DNA of 64,000 nucleotides from an uncultured Eubacteriales bacterium (GCA_934597725.1 CAKTSK010000007.1:17480-81479), one strand, 5' to 3'; positions 40,191 to 49,420 are shown, counted from the stretch's first letter. Numbers and translations: made by a program. Notes: generated by a model not told the origin, from the sequence alone.

Positions 40191-41063
40191 ATGGGATTTT
40201 GGCATACGCTTTTGACACACCGCAAAGACACCGCCCCGCAGGGCGGTCCTGCCGGGGACGGCCGGGACCCGGCGGCTGTTTCGTCCGAGGAGCAGCTCTA
40301 CCAGAATCAGCTGCAGGCCATGCGGGAGGATGTCGCACAGATCCCGAAGCGCCTGGCCGCTCTGTCCCAGCAGGAGAAATTTATGACCGCCCTGGCCGCG
40401 CCCTACCGCACCTTGTATCTGGAGATCGCTTACGGCGGCTTTGAGGAGCTCAACCAGGGGATGCCCTATTTCTGGATCGACTGGCAGGGCAGCCGCCCCC
40501 ACCACGATTTGCGCTTCCCGCTGGCCCAGTTCACCTTTGGCCGCCCCGGTCTGCTGTCCCAGGGCCACCGGGCGCGGCTGGTCGAAGTGCTCCGGCGGGA
40601 TTTCGCCGCCACCGACCGCACCAGCGTCTACCAGGCCGCCGCCCCTCTGGCCATGTATTTCGGCCAGGGGCTGGACCTCTACCTGAGCGAGGAGGCCCGC
40701 AGCAAAAAGCGGGAGTGGGTCCGGCTGGGCCGACCGGAGCTGCCCGACGCCTGGGCGGTGTTTTACCTCTGTGCTCTGGCTCATCTGCTCACAGCTGCGG
40801 GCGACGCGGGCTATGTGGAGCGGGAGGCCCTGCTGACCAGCTTTGCCGAAGGGGCCCGCTATGTGAAAGGCCATGTCTCCGACTGGACGGCCTATGGCAA
40901 GCTTCTGCTGGCCGGAGAGGAAGCCCTGGGCGGCAACCACCGGCGGGGCCGGCGGGTGCTCGCCGAGACCGTCCAGCGGCTGAACGAGTGCCCGGCCAGC
41001 CCTTGGAAGATGGTCCCCTTTCTCAGCGGCCTGCCGGAACAGCCGCGGCAGGGCGGCCGCTGA
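40191..41063 (+). CDS. Conserved hypothetical protein
   Basis: 290 residues. No signal peptide or membrane segment. The centre (FMTALAAPYRTLYLEIAYGG; YFWIDWQGSRPHHDLRFPL) has many aromatic and charged residues; the second half is helical. I do not recognise a domain. ATG at 40191 after GAGAGGGAGG. Lies downstream of the small helical gene in the same transcript, before a strong terminator. Confidence 0.65.
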   Translation: MGFWHTLLTHRKDTAPQGGPAGDGRDPAAVSSEEQLYQNQLQAMREDVAQIPKRLAALSQQEKFMTALAAPYRTLYLEIAYGGFEELNQGMPYFWIDWQGSRPHHDLRFPLAQFTFGRPGLLSQGHRARLVEVLRRDFAATDRTSVYQAAAPLAMYFGQGLDLYLSEEARSKKREWVRLGRPELPDAWAVFYLCALAHLLTAAGDAGYVEREALLTSFAEGARYVKGHVSDWTAYGKLLLAGEEALGGNHRRGRRVLAETVQRLNECPASPWKMVPFLSGLPEQPRQGGR

Positions 41064-41081
41064 GAGGATGCTTCAAACAGA

Positions 41082-41118
41082 GAAGGACCCGTTGCGGATC
41101 TGCAACGGGTCCTTTTAG
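41082..41118. terminator. Bidirectional terminator
   Basis: Perfect 13-bp stem AAGGACCCGTTGC/GCAACGGGTCCTT, flanked by T runs for both directions. Confidence 0.88.
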
Positions 41119-41130
41119 GTCAGGTGGGCT

Positions 41131-41631
41131 TCATTCATGGTCGCTCGCATCCGCTCGCAGTTCGTCCAGCATAAGCCGTTCGATCCGACGCACGTCAGGC
41201 TGCGTCGGGGTAAAGTGAATTCCGCGGCGCAGCAGTTTGATCACCTTACGCGCGGTTTTCTCCAGTTCCTGTACAACTTTTGGATTGGCAATATAAACTG
41301 GCTGTCCGCCACGGATGTACTGGCTGTCTATGTATGTATCCAGAATCGGGAACATATCCTGAAAGAGCAGGGCGGTTTTTCTTCCCTGAATTGGCACGAC
41401 CTTGATTGTGTCTGTCGGCTTATGCTGCTCTTTCTTGGCCTGCAAAATGCGCTCGAATTTCTCAACCTTGGAACTGCATGGGACAAGCCAATAGAGAGAG
41501 GTTGCCATATCACGGAACGCGAAGTAGTGGGGCCGTTTTGTGGTCTCGTAATTGATCTTTAGATATGGGTCCTTTACCTTGTCGAAAAACGCATCTCTTA
41601 CGAAATAAACATAGCCGCGTTTAATATCCAT
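41131..41631 (-). CDS. cptN: Type III toxin-antitoxin RNase toxin (CptN/ToxN family)
   Basis: 166 residues. The pattern GYVYFVRDAFFDKVKDPYLK, RPHYFAFRDMATSLYWLVPC, SSKVEKFERIL and PTDTIKVVPI-G-K/R-ALLFQDMFP is that of the AbiQ/ToxN/CptN endoRNase family. These enzymes cut mRNA at A-rich sites and are held inactive by small repeated RNAs. The gene sits directly after a terminator and a repeat-containing RNA region, the typical type III order. The ATG at 41631 follows GAGGTGGACCT. Lower GC than neighbours. Member choice (CptN rather than TenpN) rests on the 45-nt repeat length. Confidence 0.9.
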   Translation of the reverse strand: MDIKRGYVYFVRDAFFDKVKDPYLKINYETTKRPHYFAFRDMATSLYWLVPCSSKVEKFERILQAKKEQHKPTDTIKVVPIQGRKTALLFQDMFPILDTYIDSQYIRGGQPVYIANPKVVQELEKTARKVIKLLRRGIHFTPTQPDVRRIERLMLDELRADASDHE

Positions 41632-41642
41632 AGGTCCACCTC

Positions 41643-41678
41643 AAAAGAGAGGCCCCTTGCCGCAAGGCAAGGGGCCAA
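41643..41678 (-). terminator. Partial terminator between CptI repeats and cptN
   Basis: GGCCCCTTGCC stem, loop TTGC, GGCAAGGGGCC, followed by TCTCTTTTG on the minus strand. In type III systems a terminator here sets the excess of antitoxin RNA over toxin mRNA. Confidence 0.88.
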
Positions 41679-41795
41679 AACTTGTTCACGGCGTATTTAG
41701 GGTCCGCATCGCCGGCAGCGGAAAACGGTTGCACGGTGTACTTATTCCTCGCATCACCGGAAGCGAGCTACTTATTGGACAGAAGCCTGCCCGAT
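41676..41795 (-). ncRNA. cptI: Antitoxin RNA (CptI-like), two 45-nt units
   Basis: Reading the minus strand, two units align end to end: 41765-41721 and 41720-41676, each 45 nt. Both begin CGCT-CCGG-GATGCG and end with TTTT; I count 31 of 45 matching bases. Each unit contains a small hairpin closed by CGC/GCG, as expected for the pseudoknot. The promoter at 41802-41830 is consensus. The RNA repeats should be cut by the toxin and then bind it. The divergence between the units is unusual for this class. Confidence 0.75.
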
Positions 41796-41801
41796 AATAT
41801 T

Positions 41802-41830
41802 ATTATACGCAGGAACGTGAACTATGTCAA
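41802..41830 (-). promoter_or_regulatory. Promoter of the type III locus
   Basis: On the minus strand TTGACA (41825-41830), 17-bp spacer, TATAAT (41802-41807): both boxes perfect. Confidence 0.9.
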
Positions 41831-41907
41831 TGAAGTGAATTCCCATCGGCCGTGTTCCATCCCTTGCGCCAGCTCCGTTTCTTTCTCCTGCCGTTTTTTC
41901 GGGAACC

Positions 41908-42795
41908 TCAGAGGACCCGGCGGGCGGCAAAATAGTTCTGAATGTAATAGTTGGTGTTCAGGCTGCTGATCTTCACCCCGTCCTGGGGGGTGGAGGCGTG
42001 GACGATGTTGCCCTCGCCGATGTAAATGCCCACATGGGTGGGATAGGAGCCGTTGGTGGAGAAGAACACCAGGTCGCCCTGCTGCAGCTCGTCCTTGTCC
42101 ACGGCCACGCCATTTTTCACCTGATCCCGGGAGGAGCGGTTGAGGGCATAGCCGAACTGCTTGTACACATAGGTGGTGAACCCGGAGCAGTCAAAGGTGT
42201 TCGGGCCTGCCGTGCCATAGACATAGGGATAGCCCACATAGTTCAGGGCAAACTTCACGATGTCCTGGCCCACGGGGTTGGAGGGCAGCTCACCGCCGTC
42301 GGGCTTGCCCAGGTCGTCCTCGTCCTGGACGGTGACGAACTCTGCCGAGACATAGCCGGTGCGGCCGTTGCAGAGGATCTGGTACCAGCCGTTGGTCTTG
42401 CCGGTGATGGGGAACCGGTCCCCGTCATAGACCGAGCAGAGGATGGCATAGCCCGTCCCCGGCCCCTGGCGCACCCGCAGGGAGTCGCCGCCGGCGTTGA
42501 TCCGGGCCAGAGACTCGGCCTGGGCCGCCACCACGGAGATGGTCGCCCGGCTCTCCTTGCCGCTGGCATCCTGATAGACCACCTCGATCTCGCCGGTGGC
42601 CTGACCGGGGTCTACGGTGACGGGGCTGTCGTTGCTGGCCGTGGATTGACTGGCCGAGTGAATGGTCTGGTCCCGGTCCACGCGGATGGACGCAGAACCT
42701 TCGTCCCCCGGCGCAGCCAGAGCAGAGATGGACAGGGCCGAGGCCGCCACCAGGCTCATGGCCAGCAGGCGGGGGACAAATTTGTGATCGCGCAT
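41908..42795 (-). CDS. Secreted NlpC/P60 peptidoglycan endopeptidase with SH3 domain
   Basis: 295 residues. Signal peptide (about 1-28, ending SALAAPG), a Ser/Thr/Asp-rich linker, a bacterial SH3 domain (about 96-155; NAGGDSLRVRQGPGTGYAIL), and a C-terminal NlpC/P60 domain with Cys203 (FDCSGF), His254 (PTHVGIYIG) and His266 (VHAST). It cleaves peptide links in the cell wall. ATG at 42795 after GGTAGATTC. Preceded by a small gene in the same direction, probably one transcript from the promoter at 43221. Confidence 0.93.
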   Translation of the reverse strand: MRDHKFVPRLLAMSLVAASALSISALAAPGDEGSASIRVDRDQTIHSASQSTASNDSPVTVDPGQATGEIEVVYQDASGKESRATISVVAAQAESLARINAGGDSLRVRQGPGTGYAILCSVYDGDRFPITGKTNGWYQILCNGRTGYVSAEFVTVQDEDDLGKPDGGELPSNPVGQDIVKFALNYVGYPYVYGTAGPNTFDCSGFTTYVYKQFGYALNRSSRDQVKNGVAVDKDELQQGDLVFFSTNGSYPTHVGIYIGEGNIVHASTPQDGVKISSLNTNYYIQNYFAARRVL

Positions 42796-42828
42796 GGGAA
42801 TCTACCTCCGTTTCTGGGGGGGCGGGGG

Positions 42829-43119
42829 TCAGCGGGAGGACAGCGCACGCTCCAGCCAGACAGACGCGATGTCGATGGCCGCGTACAGGCTGTTCTTCTC
42901 GCTGCGCTTGACCACCCGGTCCCGGCCTTTGAGGTCGGGGGCAGTCAGCTGCAGCTGGATGCTGACCTTGGTTGCTACGTTCATATCTCCCACAGGCTTG
43001 CTCTCCATGATCTGGAGCAGGATGATGTGGGAGTCTGCCATGTCGCCGTAATAGATCAGGTTATCCTTCCGGCGCAGGGGATGCCCTTTGTACATGAGCG
43101 GGATCTTTTCGTTTGCCAT
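42829..43119 (-). CDS. Conserved hypothetical protein
   Basis: 96 residues beginning MANEKIPLMYKGHPLRRKDN. No signal or membrane segment. The strand-rich middle (YGDMADSHIILLQIMESKPV; VATKVSIQLQLTAP) suggests a small beta domain. The ATG at 43119 is placed after GGAGGTTTT. Function unknown. It precedes the NlpC/P60 gene by 33 bp. Confidence 0.75.
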   Translation of the reverse strand: MANEKIPLMYKGHPLRRKDNLIYYGDMADSHIILLQIMESKPVGDMNVATKVSIQLQLTAPDLKGRDRVVKRSEKNSLYAAIDIASVWLERALSSR

Positions 43120-43220
43120 AAAAACCTCCAAGCCAAGTATCGTCAAAATGGTACAGGAAAGACAGACGCCGCAGCCCTGAGCGGGTCCGGCGACAAGGAT
43201 TCCAAGATAAATGTAACCAA

Positions 43221-43250
43221 ATTGTAACACGCCGCCCCCTGCCTTGTCAA
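43221..43250 (-). promoter_or_regulatory. Promoter of the NlpC/P60 unit
   Basis: On the minus strand TTGACA (43245-43250), 18-bp spacer, TACAAT (43221-43226). Confidence 0.65.
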
Positions 43251-43314
43251 ATCCATTTCTGTGAACATTCTTTGAACCCTGGCCGTTCAGAAGATCGGTT
43301 TCCTCTCCCTTCCT

Positions 43315-43343
43315 TTGCTTTTTCCCTGCCGCTATGGTACACT
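43315..43343 (+). promoter_or_regulatory. Promoter of the phosphodiester glycosidase gene
   Basis: TTGCTT (43315-43320), 17-bp spacer, TACACT (43338-43343). Confidence 0.5.
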
Positions 43344-43404
43344 GGGGCAAGCACGTCCGGGAGCGCCGCCCGGGCCGTTATTCTCACAGAAAAGGAGACC
43401 GCCT

Positions 43405-46350
43405 ATGAAATCCTTCCTTCGCCGCGCCGCCGCGCTGGTCCTCTGCGCGGCCCTGTTCACTTCCACCACCGCCCTGGCCTCGGATGCCCTGGGCAGCAAG
43501 ATCTACAGCTATACCTTAGACATCTGCGACAAGACCACCGTCACCCGCGAGGTCATGTGGAGCGCCTCCCGGGCGGACCTTCGCACGGAAAACTATGTGA
43601 CCTACACCCCCTCTGCCAGCCTCTCCCCCGTGGTGAGCTACGGCACTTCTGTCCAGAGCAAGCAGAGCGTGTACACCATGGCCAAAAACCTGGAGTCCGG
43701 CGGACGGCGGGTCCTGAGCGGCATCAACGGCGACTACTTCGTCATGGCCACCGGCGACCCGCTGGGCATCGTCCTCACCGACGGCGTGCTCCGCTCCTCG
43801 GCCTCCTACCTTCACGCTCTGGGCTTCTATCCTGACGGCTCGGCCATCATCGGCACCCCCAACCTGGATCTGACGGCCAGCATGAAGGGATATGACCTGA
43901 AGATCACAGACATCAACAAGACCCGCTCGGCCAACGGGTTCTATCTCTTCACCGACGACTTCGGCCCCACCACCACCAACACCAAGCCCGGGGTGGACGT
44001 GATCCTCTCCCCCAGCGGAGAGCTGAAGATCGGCTCCACCGTCTCCTGCACAGTGGAGAAGGTCATCGAGGCCACCGGCGCCACCGCCATCCCCAAGGGC
44101 AAGTTCCTCCTGTCCATCTCCAGCCTCAGCGGGGAATGGTTACAGGAGACCATCCGCGCCCTCCAGCCCGGCGAGACCGTGGACATCCGCATCTCCAGCA
44201 GCGACACCCGCTGGAACCAGGTGGACTGCGCCGTGGGCGCGATGTACTGGATCTTGAAGGATGGCGTGGTGGACACCTCCATTTCCGACGGCGCCGCCGC
44301 GCCCCGGACGGCCGTGGGCGTGAAGGCCGACGGCAGCGTCATCTTCTACACCATCGACGGCCGCCAGAGCGGCCTGAGCGTGGGGGCCACCATTCAAATG
44401 GTCGCCAAACGCCTGAAAGAGCTGGGCTGTGTCAACGCCGTGCTCCTGGACGGCGGCGGCTCCACCACCATGGTCTCCACCTACCCGGACTACGGCTCCT
44501 CCTCCATCATCAACAGTCCCTCCGAGGGCAAGCCCCGGTCGGTGACCAACGCCATCTTCCTGCTGTCCAACCTGCACCCCACCGGTCAGCCCGGCACACT
44601 GTATGTCACCCCCAAGAGCCTCACCCTCCTGCCCGGCGCGTCCACCCAGTGTACCGTCTCCGCCGTAGACACCGGCTGGTATCCCATGGACACCCTGCCC
44701 GGAGACATCACCTGGTCCTCCCAGGAGAATGCCGTCAGCGCCAGCGGCCTCTTCACCGCCCCCAAGACCCCCGGCGTGTACACCGTCACCGCCGCCAGCG
44801 GCGGGGTCAGCGGCTCCACCAGCCTGCATGTACTCCAACCCAACGCCATCTATGTCACCAACGAAGCCACCGGCAAGAACGTCTCCTCGCTGACCCTCTC
44901 CCCGGGCCAGCAGGTGGACCTGACCGCCATGGCCAGCTGCCGGAGCATCGAGCTCACCGGCAGCGACGACTGCTTCACCTGGACGGCAGACCCCGCCGTG
45001 GGGTCCATCACGGAGAACGGCCTCTTTACCGCCGGCGCAAACACGGCCTCCGGCAAGATCAAGGTGGCCTCCGGCAGCTACGCCGTCACCATCGCCGTCT
45101 CGGTCCAGGCCCCGGACCGCTACACCCTCCTGGCCGATTTTGAAGGGAAGGACCCCGGCTTCTCCGCCCAGAACGCCGCCCTCTCCCTGGACACCACCCA
45201 GGTCCAGTACGGCAAGCAGAGCCTGAAAACGGCCTACCGCCCCAACGCGGCCCTCACCACCCAGCAGCCCCTGACCGACACCGACCGCTTCGTCTCCCTG
45301 TGGGTCTATGGGGATGGCTCCGGCAGCATCCTCTCCGCCGCCTTTGCCTATGCCGACGGCACCCCGGTGTCCCAGTCCCTGGCCACCCTGAACTTCACCG
45401 GCTGGAAGCGGGTCACCGCCGCCGTGCCCGCCAACGCCGCTGCCTTCACCGGCCTGACGGTCTCCGCCGCCGCGCCGGGGACCCTTTGGCTGGACCAGGT
45501 GGTGCTGTCCAACCAGACCGGGTGGGACAACACCGCCCCCACCCTCTCCCTGTCGGTCAGCGGCGGCACCGCCACCGCCAAGGTCCGGGATGATCTGGCC
45601 GGGACCCTGGCCGCCGGGCAGCTCACCCTGGCCGCAGACGGCAAGGCCGTGCCCTTCCAGTGGGACGCTGCCGCCGGCACCCTGACCGCCTCCCTGTCCG
45701 GCCTGGGCCAGAGCAGCCACCAGATCACCGCCACCGCCTCGGACGCCTGCGGCAACCGCAGCCGGGCCTCGGTGACCCTCACCGGCAGCGCCGCCAACCC
45801 CTTCGCGGACATGGACCGCCACTGGGCCAAGCCCTACACCACCCGCCTGAACGAGGCCGGCATCATCACCGGCATCACCAGCGGCCAGAACACCCTCTTC
45901 TATCCCGACCGCAACATCACCCGCGGGGATTTCGCCCTCATGGCCGCCCGCTGGATGGAGCTGGACCTGGACGCCTACGCCAACGTCACCCTCCCCTACG
46001 CCGACGCCAAGGACATCCCCTCCTGGAACCGGAAGGCCATCCAGGCCCTCCACGCCCTGGGGGTCCTCCAGGGCAGCCGGGGCAGCGACGGCCAGCTGCG
46101 GGCCAACGCCCGGGCCTCCATCACCCGGGCCGAGGCCATGACCATCCTGGGGCGGCTGACCCCCAAGGGCTACCCCCAGGCTTCCCTGTCCGCGTTCTCC
46201 GACGCCTCCAAGGTCCCCGCCTGGGCCAAGGCCCATGTGGCCACCCTGGTAAAGCTGGAGGTCATCGGCGGCTCCAACGGGCAGCTGCGCCCCACCGCCC
46301 CGGTCACCCGGGCCGAGGTGGCCAAGATGCTCTTTACCCTGTGGGAATGA
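43405..46350 (+). CDS. Phosphodiester glycosidase with S-layer homology domains
   Basis: 981 residues. Signal peptide (about 1-26, TTALA-SDA), then a NAGPA-type phosphodiester glycosidase domain (about 60-395: GGRRVLSGINGDYFVMATGD, TAVGVKADGSVIFYTIDGRQ, VNAVLLDGGGSTTMVS). Next come two or three Ig/BIG2-like domains (about 400-570) and a carbohydrate-binding-like domain (580-720). The C-terminal 170 residues are SLH repeats that anchor the protein to cell-wall polymers. NAGPA-like enzymes remove N-acetylglucosamine from phosphodiester links, so wall teichoic-acid or glycan editing is plausible. ATG at 43405 after AAAGGAG. Confidence 0.92.
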   Translation: MKSFLRRAAALVLCAALFTSTTALASDALGSKIYSYTLDICDKTTVTREVMWSASRADLRTENYVTYTPSASLSPVVSYGTSVQSKQSVYTMAKNLESGGRRVLSGINGDYFVMATGDPLGIVLTDGVLRSSASYLHALGFYPDGSAIIGTPNLDLTASMKGYDLKITDINKTRSANGFYLFTDDFGPTTTNTKPGVDVILSPSGELKIGSTVSCTVEKVIEATGATAIPKGKFLLSISSLSGEWLQETIRALQPGETVDIRISSSDTRWNQVDCAVGAMYWILKDGVVDTSISDGAAAPRTAVGVKADGSVIFYTIDGRQSGLSVGATIQMVAKRLKELGCVNAVLLDGGGSTTMVSTYPDYGSSSIINSPSEGKPRSVTNAIFLLSNLHPTGQPGTLYVTPKSLTLLPGASTQCTVSAVDTGWYPMDTLPGDITWSSQENAVSASGLFTAPKTPGVYTVTAASGGVSGSTSLHVLQPNAIYVTNEATGKNVSSLTLSPGQQVDLTAMASCRSIELTGSDDCFTWTADPAVGSITENGLFTAGANTASGKIKVASGSYAVTIAVSVQAPDRYTLLADFEGKDPGFSAQNAALSLDTTQVQYGKQSLKTAYRPNAALTTQQPLTDTDRFVSLWVYGDGSGSILSAAFAYADGTPVSQSLATLNFTGWKRVTAAVPANAAAFTGLTVSAAAPGTLWLDQVVLSNQTGWDNTAPTLSLSVSGGTATAKVRDDLAGTLAAGQLTLAADGKAVPFQWDAAAGTLTASLSGLGQSSHQITATASDACGNRSRASVTLTGSAANPFADMDRHWAKPYTTRLNEAGIITGITSGQNTLFYPDRNITRGDFALMAARWMELDLDAYANVTLPYADAKDIPSWNRKAIQALHALGVLQGSRGSDGQLRANARASITRAEAMTILGRLTPKGYPQASLSAFSDASKVPAWAKAHVATLVKLEVIGGSNGQLRPTAPVTRAEVAKMLFTLWE

Positions 46351-46374
46351 CCGCCGCGCTGCCCGAAAAAATCC

Positions 46375-46403
46375 TTGCAAATCCACACAGAATGTGGTAT
46401 GAT
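46375..46403 (+). promoter_or_regulatory. Promoter of secG
   Basis: TTGCAA (46375-46380), 17-bp spacer, TATGAT (46398-46403). Confidence 0.65.
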
Positions 46404-46500
46404 TTGAAACAATCAGTTTTTTCTGTTACTGTTTGAGAAGAACGCCTTGCGCCGTGGGGATGTCCCCCGCGGACCGGGCAAGGGAAAGGACATTTTCACT

Positions 46501-46728
46501 ATGGCTGTAACGATTGTCTCTATCATTCAGGTGTTGGCAGGCGCCCTCCTGATCCTCTTCGTGCTGGGTCAGTCCGGCAAGCACTCTGGCCTGGGTACGA
46601 TCTCCGGCGCCAGCGACTCTTTCCTGTCGAAAAACAAGGCAAAATCCGCCGACGCCAAGCTGGCCCGGTGGACCAAGTGGGTGGCGATGGTTTTCATCGT
46701 CCTGACACTGGCACTGAGCTGCCTGTAA
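46501..46728 (+). CDS. secG: Preprotein translocase subunit SecG
   Basis: 75 residues with two membrane segments (about 3-23 and 53-73) and the family's central GLGTISGASDSFLSKNKAKS loop. It assists SecYE in protein export. ATG at 46501 after AAAGGAC. Single-gene unit with its own promoter and terminator. Confidence 0.92.
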   Translation: MAVTIVSIIQVLAGALLILFVLGQSGKHSGLGTISGASDSFLSKNKAKSADAKLARWTKWVAMVFIVLTLALSCL

Positions 46729-46738
46729 CCACCATGTT

Positions 46739-46772
46739 TCAAAATGCCCTTCCGGTCGGAGGGGCATTTTGT
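46739..46772 (+). terminator. Terminator of secG
   Basis: AAAATGCCC stem interrupted by a small bulge, with GGGCATTTT and a T-rich tail. Confidence 0.82.
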
Positions 46773-46799
46773 CTTTATTTTTCCCTATGAGGTGCCTCT

Positions 46800-47456
46800 A
46801 TGAATCGAGAAGAAGCTTTCAACATGTTGAATCGCATGGCCAAGGGCATCGCCGAAATGTTCGGGTCCAACTGCGAAACCATCATTCACGACCTAGCAGA
46901 CCCCCTCCACCCGGTGCTGGCCATCTACAACGGCCATGTCTCCGGCCGCTCGGTGGGCTCTACCCTGGACGTGACCGGCGTGGAACAGGACCTGTACCTG
47001 GAAGAAGACGTGGTCAACCTTTTGGCTGTGACCCCCAGCGGGCAGCAGACCAAAAGCTCCACCTTTTCCATCAAGGGCGAGGGCTATCACCTGGGCTTCG
47101 GCATCAACTACGACTTCACCCCCCTGGCCTATGCCAACCGGGTCCTGCTGGACCTGATGCACACCGAGGTGGATTTCCACAGCGCCCTTTACAAACCACG
47201 GGACGCCGGCATCAGCGACCTGTTCGACGGCGCGCTGCTCCGGGTGGGCAAGCCCGCCCGGGAGATGAACAAGGCCGACCGGCTGCGGGTGATCGAATAC
47301 CTGAAAAACATGGACGCCTTTTCCTACCGCCGGGCGGTGCCCTATGTGGCCTCCCACCTGGGGGTCTCCCGCTACACCATTTATAAGTATCTGGACGAAG
47401 TCAACGCCAAGCAGACGCCCGGCAAAGAAGCCGCGCCGGAAGAGGAGGAACCCTGA
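46800..47456 (+). CDS. YheO-like PAS/HTH transcription regulator
   Basis: 218 residues. The N-terminal PAS-like YheO domain (5-120: GIAEMFGSNCETIIHDLADP) and a C-terminal HTH (about 155-205: YRRAVPYVASHLGVSRYTIYKYL, in part) match the DauR/YheO group, which controls amino-acid (for example D-arginine) catabolism genes. The start ATG at 46800 has GAGGTG upstream. The PepV-like peptidase starts 2 bp after its stop, so the regulator may control the peptidase operon. Confidence 0.88.
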   Translation: MNREEAFNMLNRMAKGIAEMFGSNCETIIHDLADPLHPVLAIYNGHVSGRSVGSTLDVTGVEQDLYLEEDVVNLLAVTPSGQQTKSSTFSIKGEGYHLGFGINYDFTPLAYANRVLLDLMHTEVDFHSALYKPRDAGISDLFDGALLRVGKPAREMNKADRLRVIEYLKNMDAFSYRRAVPYVASHLGVSRYTIYKYLDEVNAKQTPGKEAAPEEEEP

Positions 47457-47457
47457 G

Positions 47458-48855
47458 ATGGACCAGCAAACCATACAGACCCGGGTCGAGGCCCAGGAAG
47501 CCCTGCTGGTGGAGGCCATTGCCCGCCTGGTGCGGATCGAAAGCACCCTGGGCCCTGCCCAGCCCGGGATGCCCTTCGGCCCCGGCCCCGCCGCCGCCCT
47601 GGAGGCTTTTCTGGACACCGCCCGCGCCTGGGGCCTGACCGGGGAGAACCTGGAAGGGTACGTCGGCGCGGTGGATCTGAACGGCCAGGAGACCGCCCTG
47701 CACATCCTGGGCCACCTGGACGTGGTGGACGCCGGGGAGGGCTGGACGGTCACCCCCGCCTTTTCCCCCAAAGTGGTGGACGGCCTGTTCTATGGCCGGG
47801 GCGTCAGCGACGACAAAGGCCCCCTGCTGGCGGCCCTGCTGGCCATGAAGGTGGTCAAGGACCTGAACCTGCCCCTGCGGCGGGGCGTCCGCCTGCTGGC
47901 CGGCACCGACGAGGAGACGGGGTTCCGGGACATCCGCTGGTACTATGCCAGCCACCCCTACGCCCCCCACACCCTCTCCCCGGACGCAGACTTTCCCATC
48001 ATCAACATTGAAAAGGGGCACTATCAGCCCACCTTTCAGGCCCAGTGGCCCCAGCAGACCGCTCTGCCCCGGGTGAGCGCCGTCACCGGCGGCCCCCGGC
48101 TGAACATGGTCCCCCCCACCGCCCAGGCGCTGGTGCTGGGGCTCCCGCTGGTCCAGGTACAGGCCGCAGCAGACGCCATGGCTCTGCCCCAGATCTCCTT
48201 TGTCTGTCAGCAGGAGGGCGACGGGGTCCGGGTCCAGTGCGCCGGCCAGAACGCCCACGCCTCCACCCCGGCAGAGGGGCACAACGCCCAGACCGCTCTG
48301 GTGGCCCTGCTGGCCGGGCTTCCCCTGGCCGACTGCCCTTCCACCCAGGCCCTGCGGGCCCTGGCTTCCTGGTTCCCCCACGGCGACCACGCCGGGCGGG
48401 CCCTGGGCATCGCCCAGGAGGACGAGCTGTCCGGGCCTCTCACCCTGGCCTTCACCATGCTCACCCTCACCGACACCGGCTGTCAGGGCCGGTTTGACAG
48501 CCGCACGCCCCTGTGCGCCACGCCGGACACCCTCTGTCCGCCCACCCAGGCGGCCATGGCGGCGGCGGGCTTCACCCTCACCGGCGAGCCGGAGCCGGCC
48601 CACCACGTCCCTGCCGACGATCCCTTCCTGGACGTGCTGGCCCGGGCCTATGAGACCTACACCGGCCAGAAAAGCCAGTGTCTGGCCATTGGCGGCGGCA
48701 CCTATGTCCACGACATCCCCGGCGGCGTAGCCTTCGGCCCCTGTATGCCCGGCTTTTCCTCCAACCTCCACGGCCCCGACGAACGGATGCCCGTGGCCGA
48801 CCTGCTGACCACTGCCAAGATCTACGCCCAGGTCATTCTGGACCTCTGTCTGTGA
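47458..48855 (+). CDS. M20 family dipeptidase (PepV-like)
   Basis: 465 residues. The zinc site is complete: His in GHLDVVDAG, bridging Asp in RGVSDDKGP, Glu pair in GTDEETG, and the late His in SSNLHGPDE. A lid domain is inserted in the middle (about 180-340). PepV proteins cut dipeptides from the N-terminus. ATG at 47458, directly after the YheO-like gene with GAGGAGG inside its end. Confidence 0.93.
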   Translation: MDQQTIQTRVEAQEALLVEAIARLVRIESTLGPAQPGMPFGPGPAAALEAFLDTARAWGLTGENLEGYVGAVDLNGQETALHILGHLDVVDAGEGWTVTPAFSPKVVDGLFYGRGVSDDKGPLLAALLAMKVVKDLNLPLRRGVRLLAGTDEETGFRDIRWYYASHPYAPHTLSPDADFPIINIEKGHYQPTFQAQWPQQTALPRVSAVTGGPRLNMVPPTAQALVLGLPLVQVQAAADAMALPQISFVCQQEGDGVRVQCAGQNAHASTPAEGHNAQTALVALLAGLPLADCPSTQALRALASWFPHGDHAGRALGIAQEDELSGPLTLAFTMLTLTDTGCQGRFDSRTPLCATPDTLCPPTQAAMAAAGFTLTGEPEPAHHVPADDPFLDVLARAYETYTGQKSQCLAIGGGTYVHDIPGGVAFGPCMPGFSSNLHGPDERMPVADLLTTAKIYAQVILDLCL

Positions 48856-48865
48856 GGGCGGTCCC

Positions 48866-49420
48866 ATGGCCAAATCCCTGGACCTCTTCCTCACCTTTGC
48901 CCGCATCAGCGCCAGCTGCTTTGGCGGCGGCTATGCCATGCTCCCCTTCTTTCAGCGGGAGCTGGTGCGGAAAAAAGCCTGGCTCACCGACGAGGAGCTG
49001 CTGGACCTGACCGCCGTGGCCCAGTGTACCCCCGGCGTTATCGCCGTGAACACCGCCACCTTCTGCGGCTACCGGACCCGGGGCATCTCCGGGGCCTTGT
49101 GGGCCACCCTGGGCATCCTGTTCCCGCCCATGGTCATCGTGACGCTGATCGCCGCCTTCTTCTGGTCCTTCACGGAAAACCCCTGGGTGGGCTATGCCCT
49201 CACCGGGGTCCGGGCCTGCGTGTGCGCGCTGATCGTCAACAGCACCATCCGCCTCTATCGCAAGGCGATCGTGGACCTGCCCACCTTTCTGATTTTTCTG
49301 GTGGTGCTGCTGCTGGCGGCCTTTGCGGGCCTCTCCCCCGCCCTGCTGGTGATCGCCGCCGGGGCCTTTGGACTGGTGTACCATCAGATCCAGAAAGTCC
49401 GAAAGGAGCGCACGCCATGA
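48866..49420 (+). CDS. chrA: Chromate transporter, half 1
   Basis: 184 residues, about six membrane segments. FARISASCFGGGYAMLPFFQ and LDLTAVAQCTPGVIAVNTAT are the CHR-family signature. In many Bacillota, CHR transporters are made of two separate homologous half proteins, as here. Transported ion is assumed to be chromate but could be another oxyanion. ATG at 48866 after GAGGGCGG; overlaps half 2 by four bases. Confidence 0.92.
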   Translation: MAKSLDLFLTFARISASCFGGGYAMLPFFQRELVRKKAWLTDEELLDLTAVAQCTPGVIAVNTATFCGYRTRGISGALWATLGILFPPMVIVTLIAAFFWSFTENPWVGYALTGVRACVCALIVNSTIRLYRKAIVDLPTFLIFLVVLLLAAFAGLSPALLVIAAGAFGLVYHQIQKVRKERTP

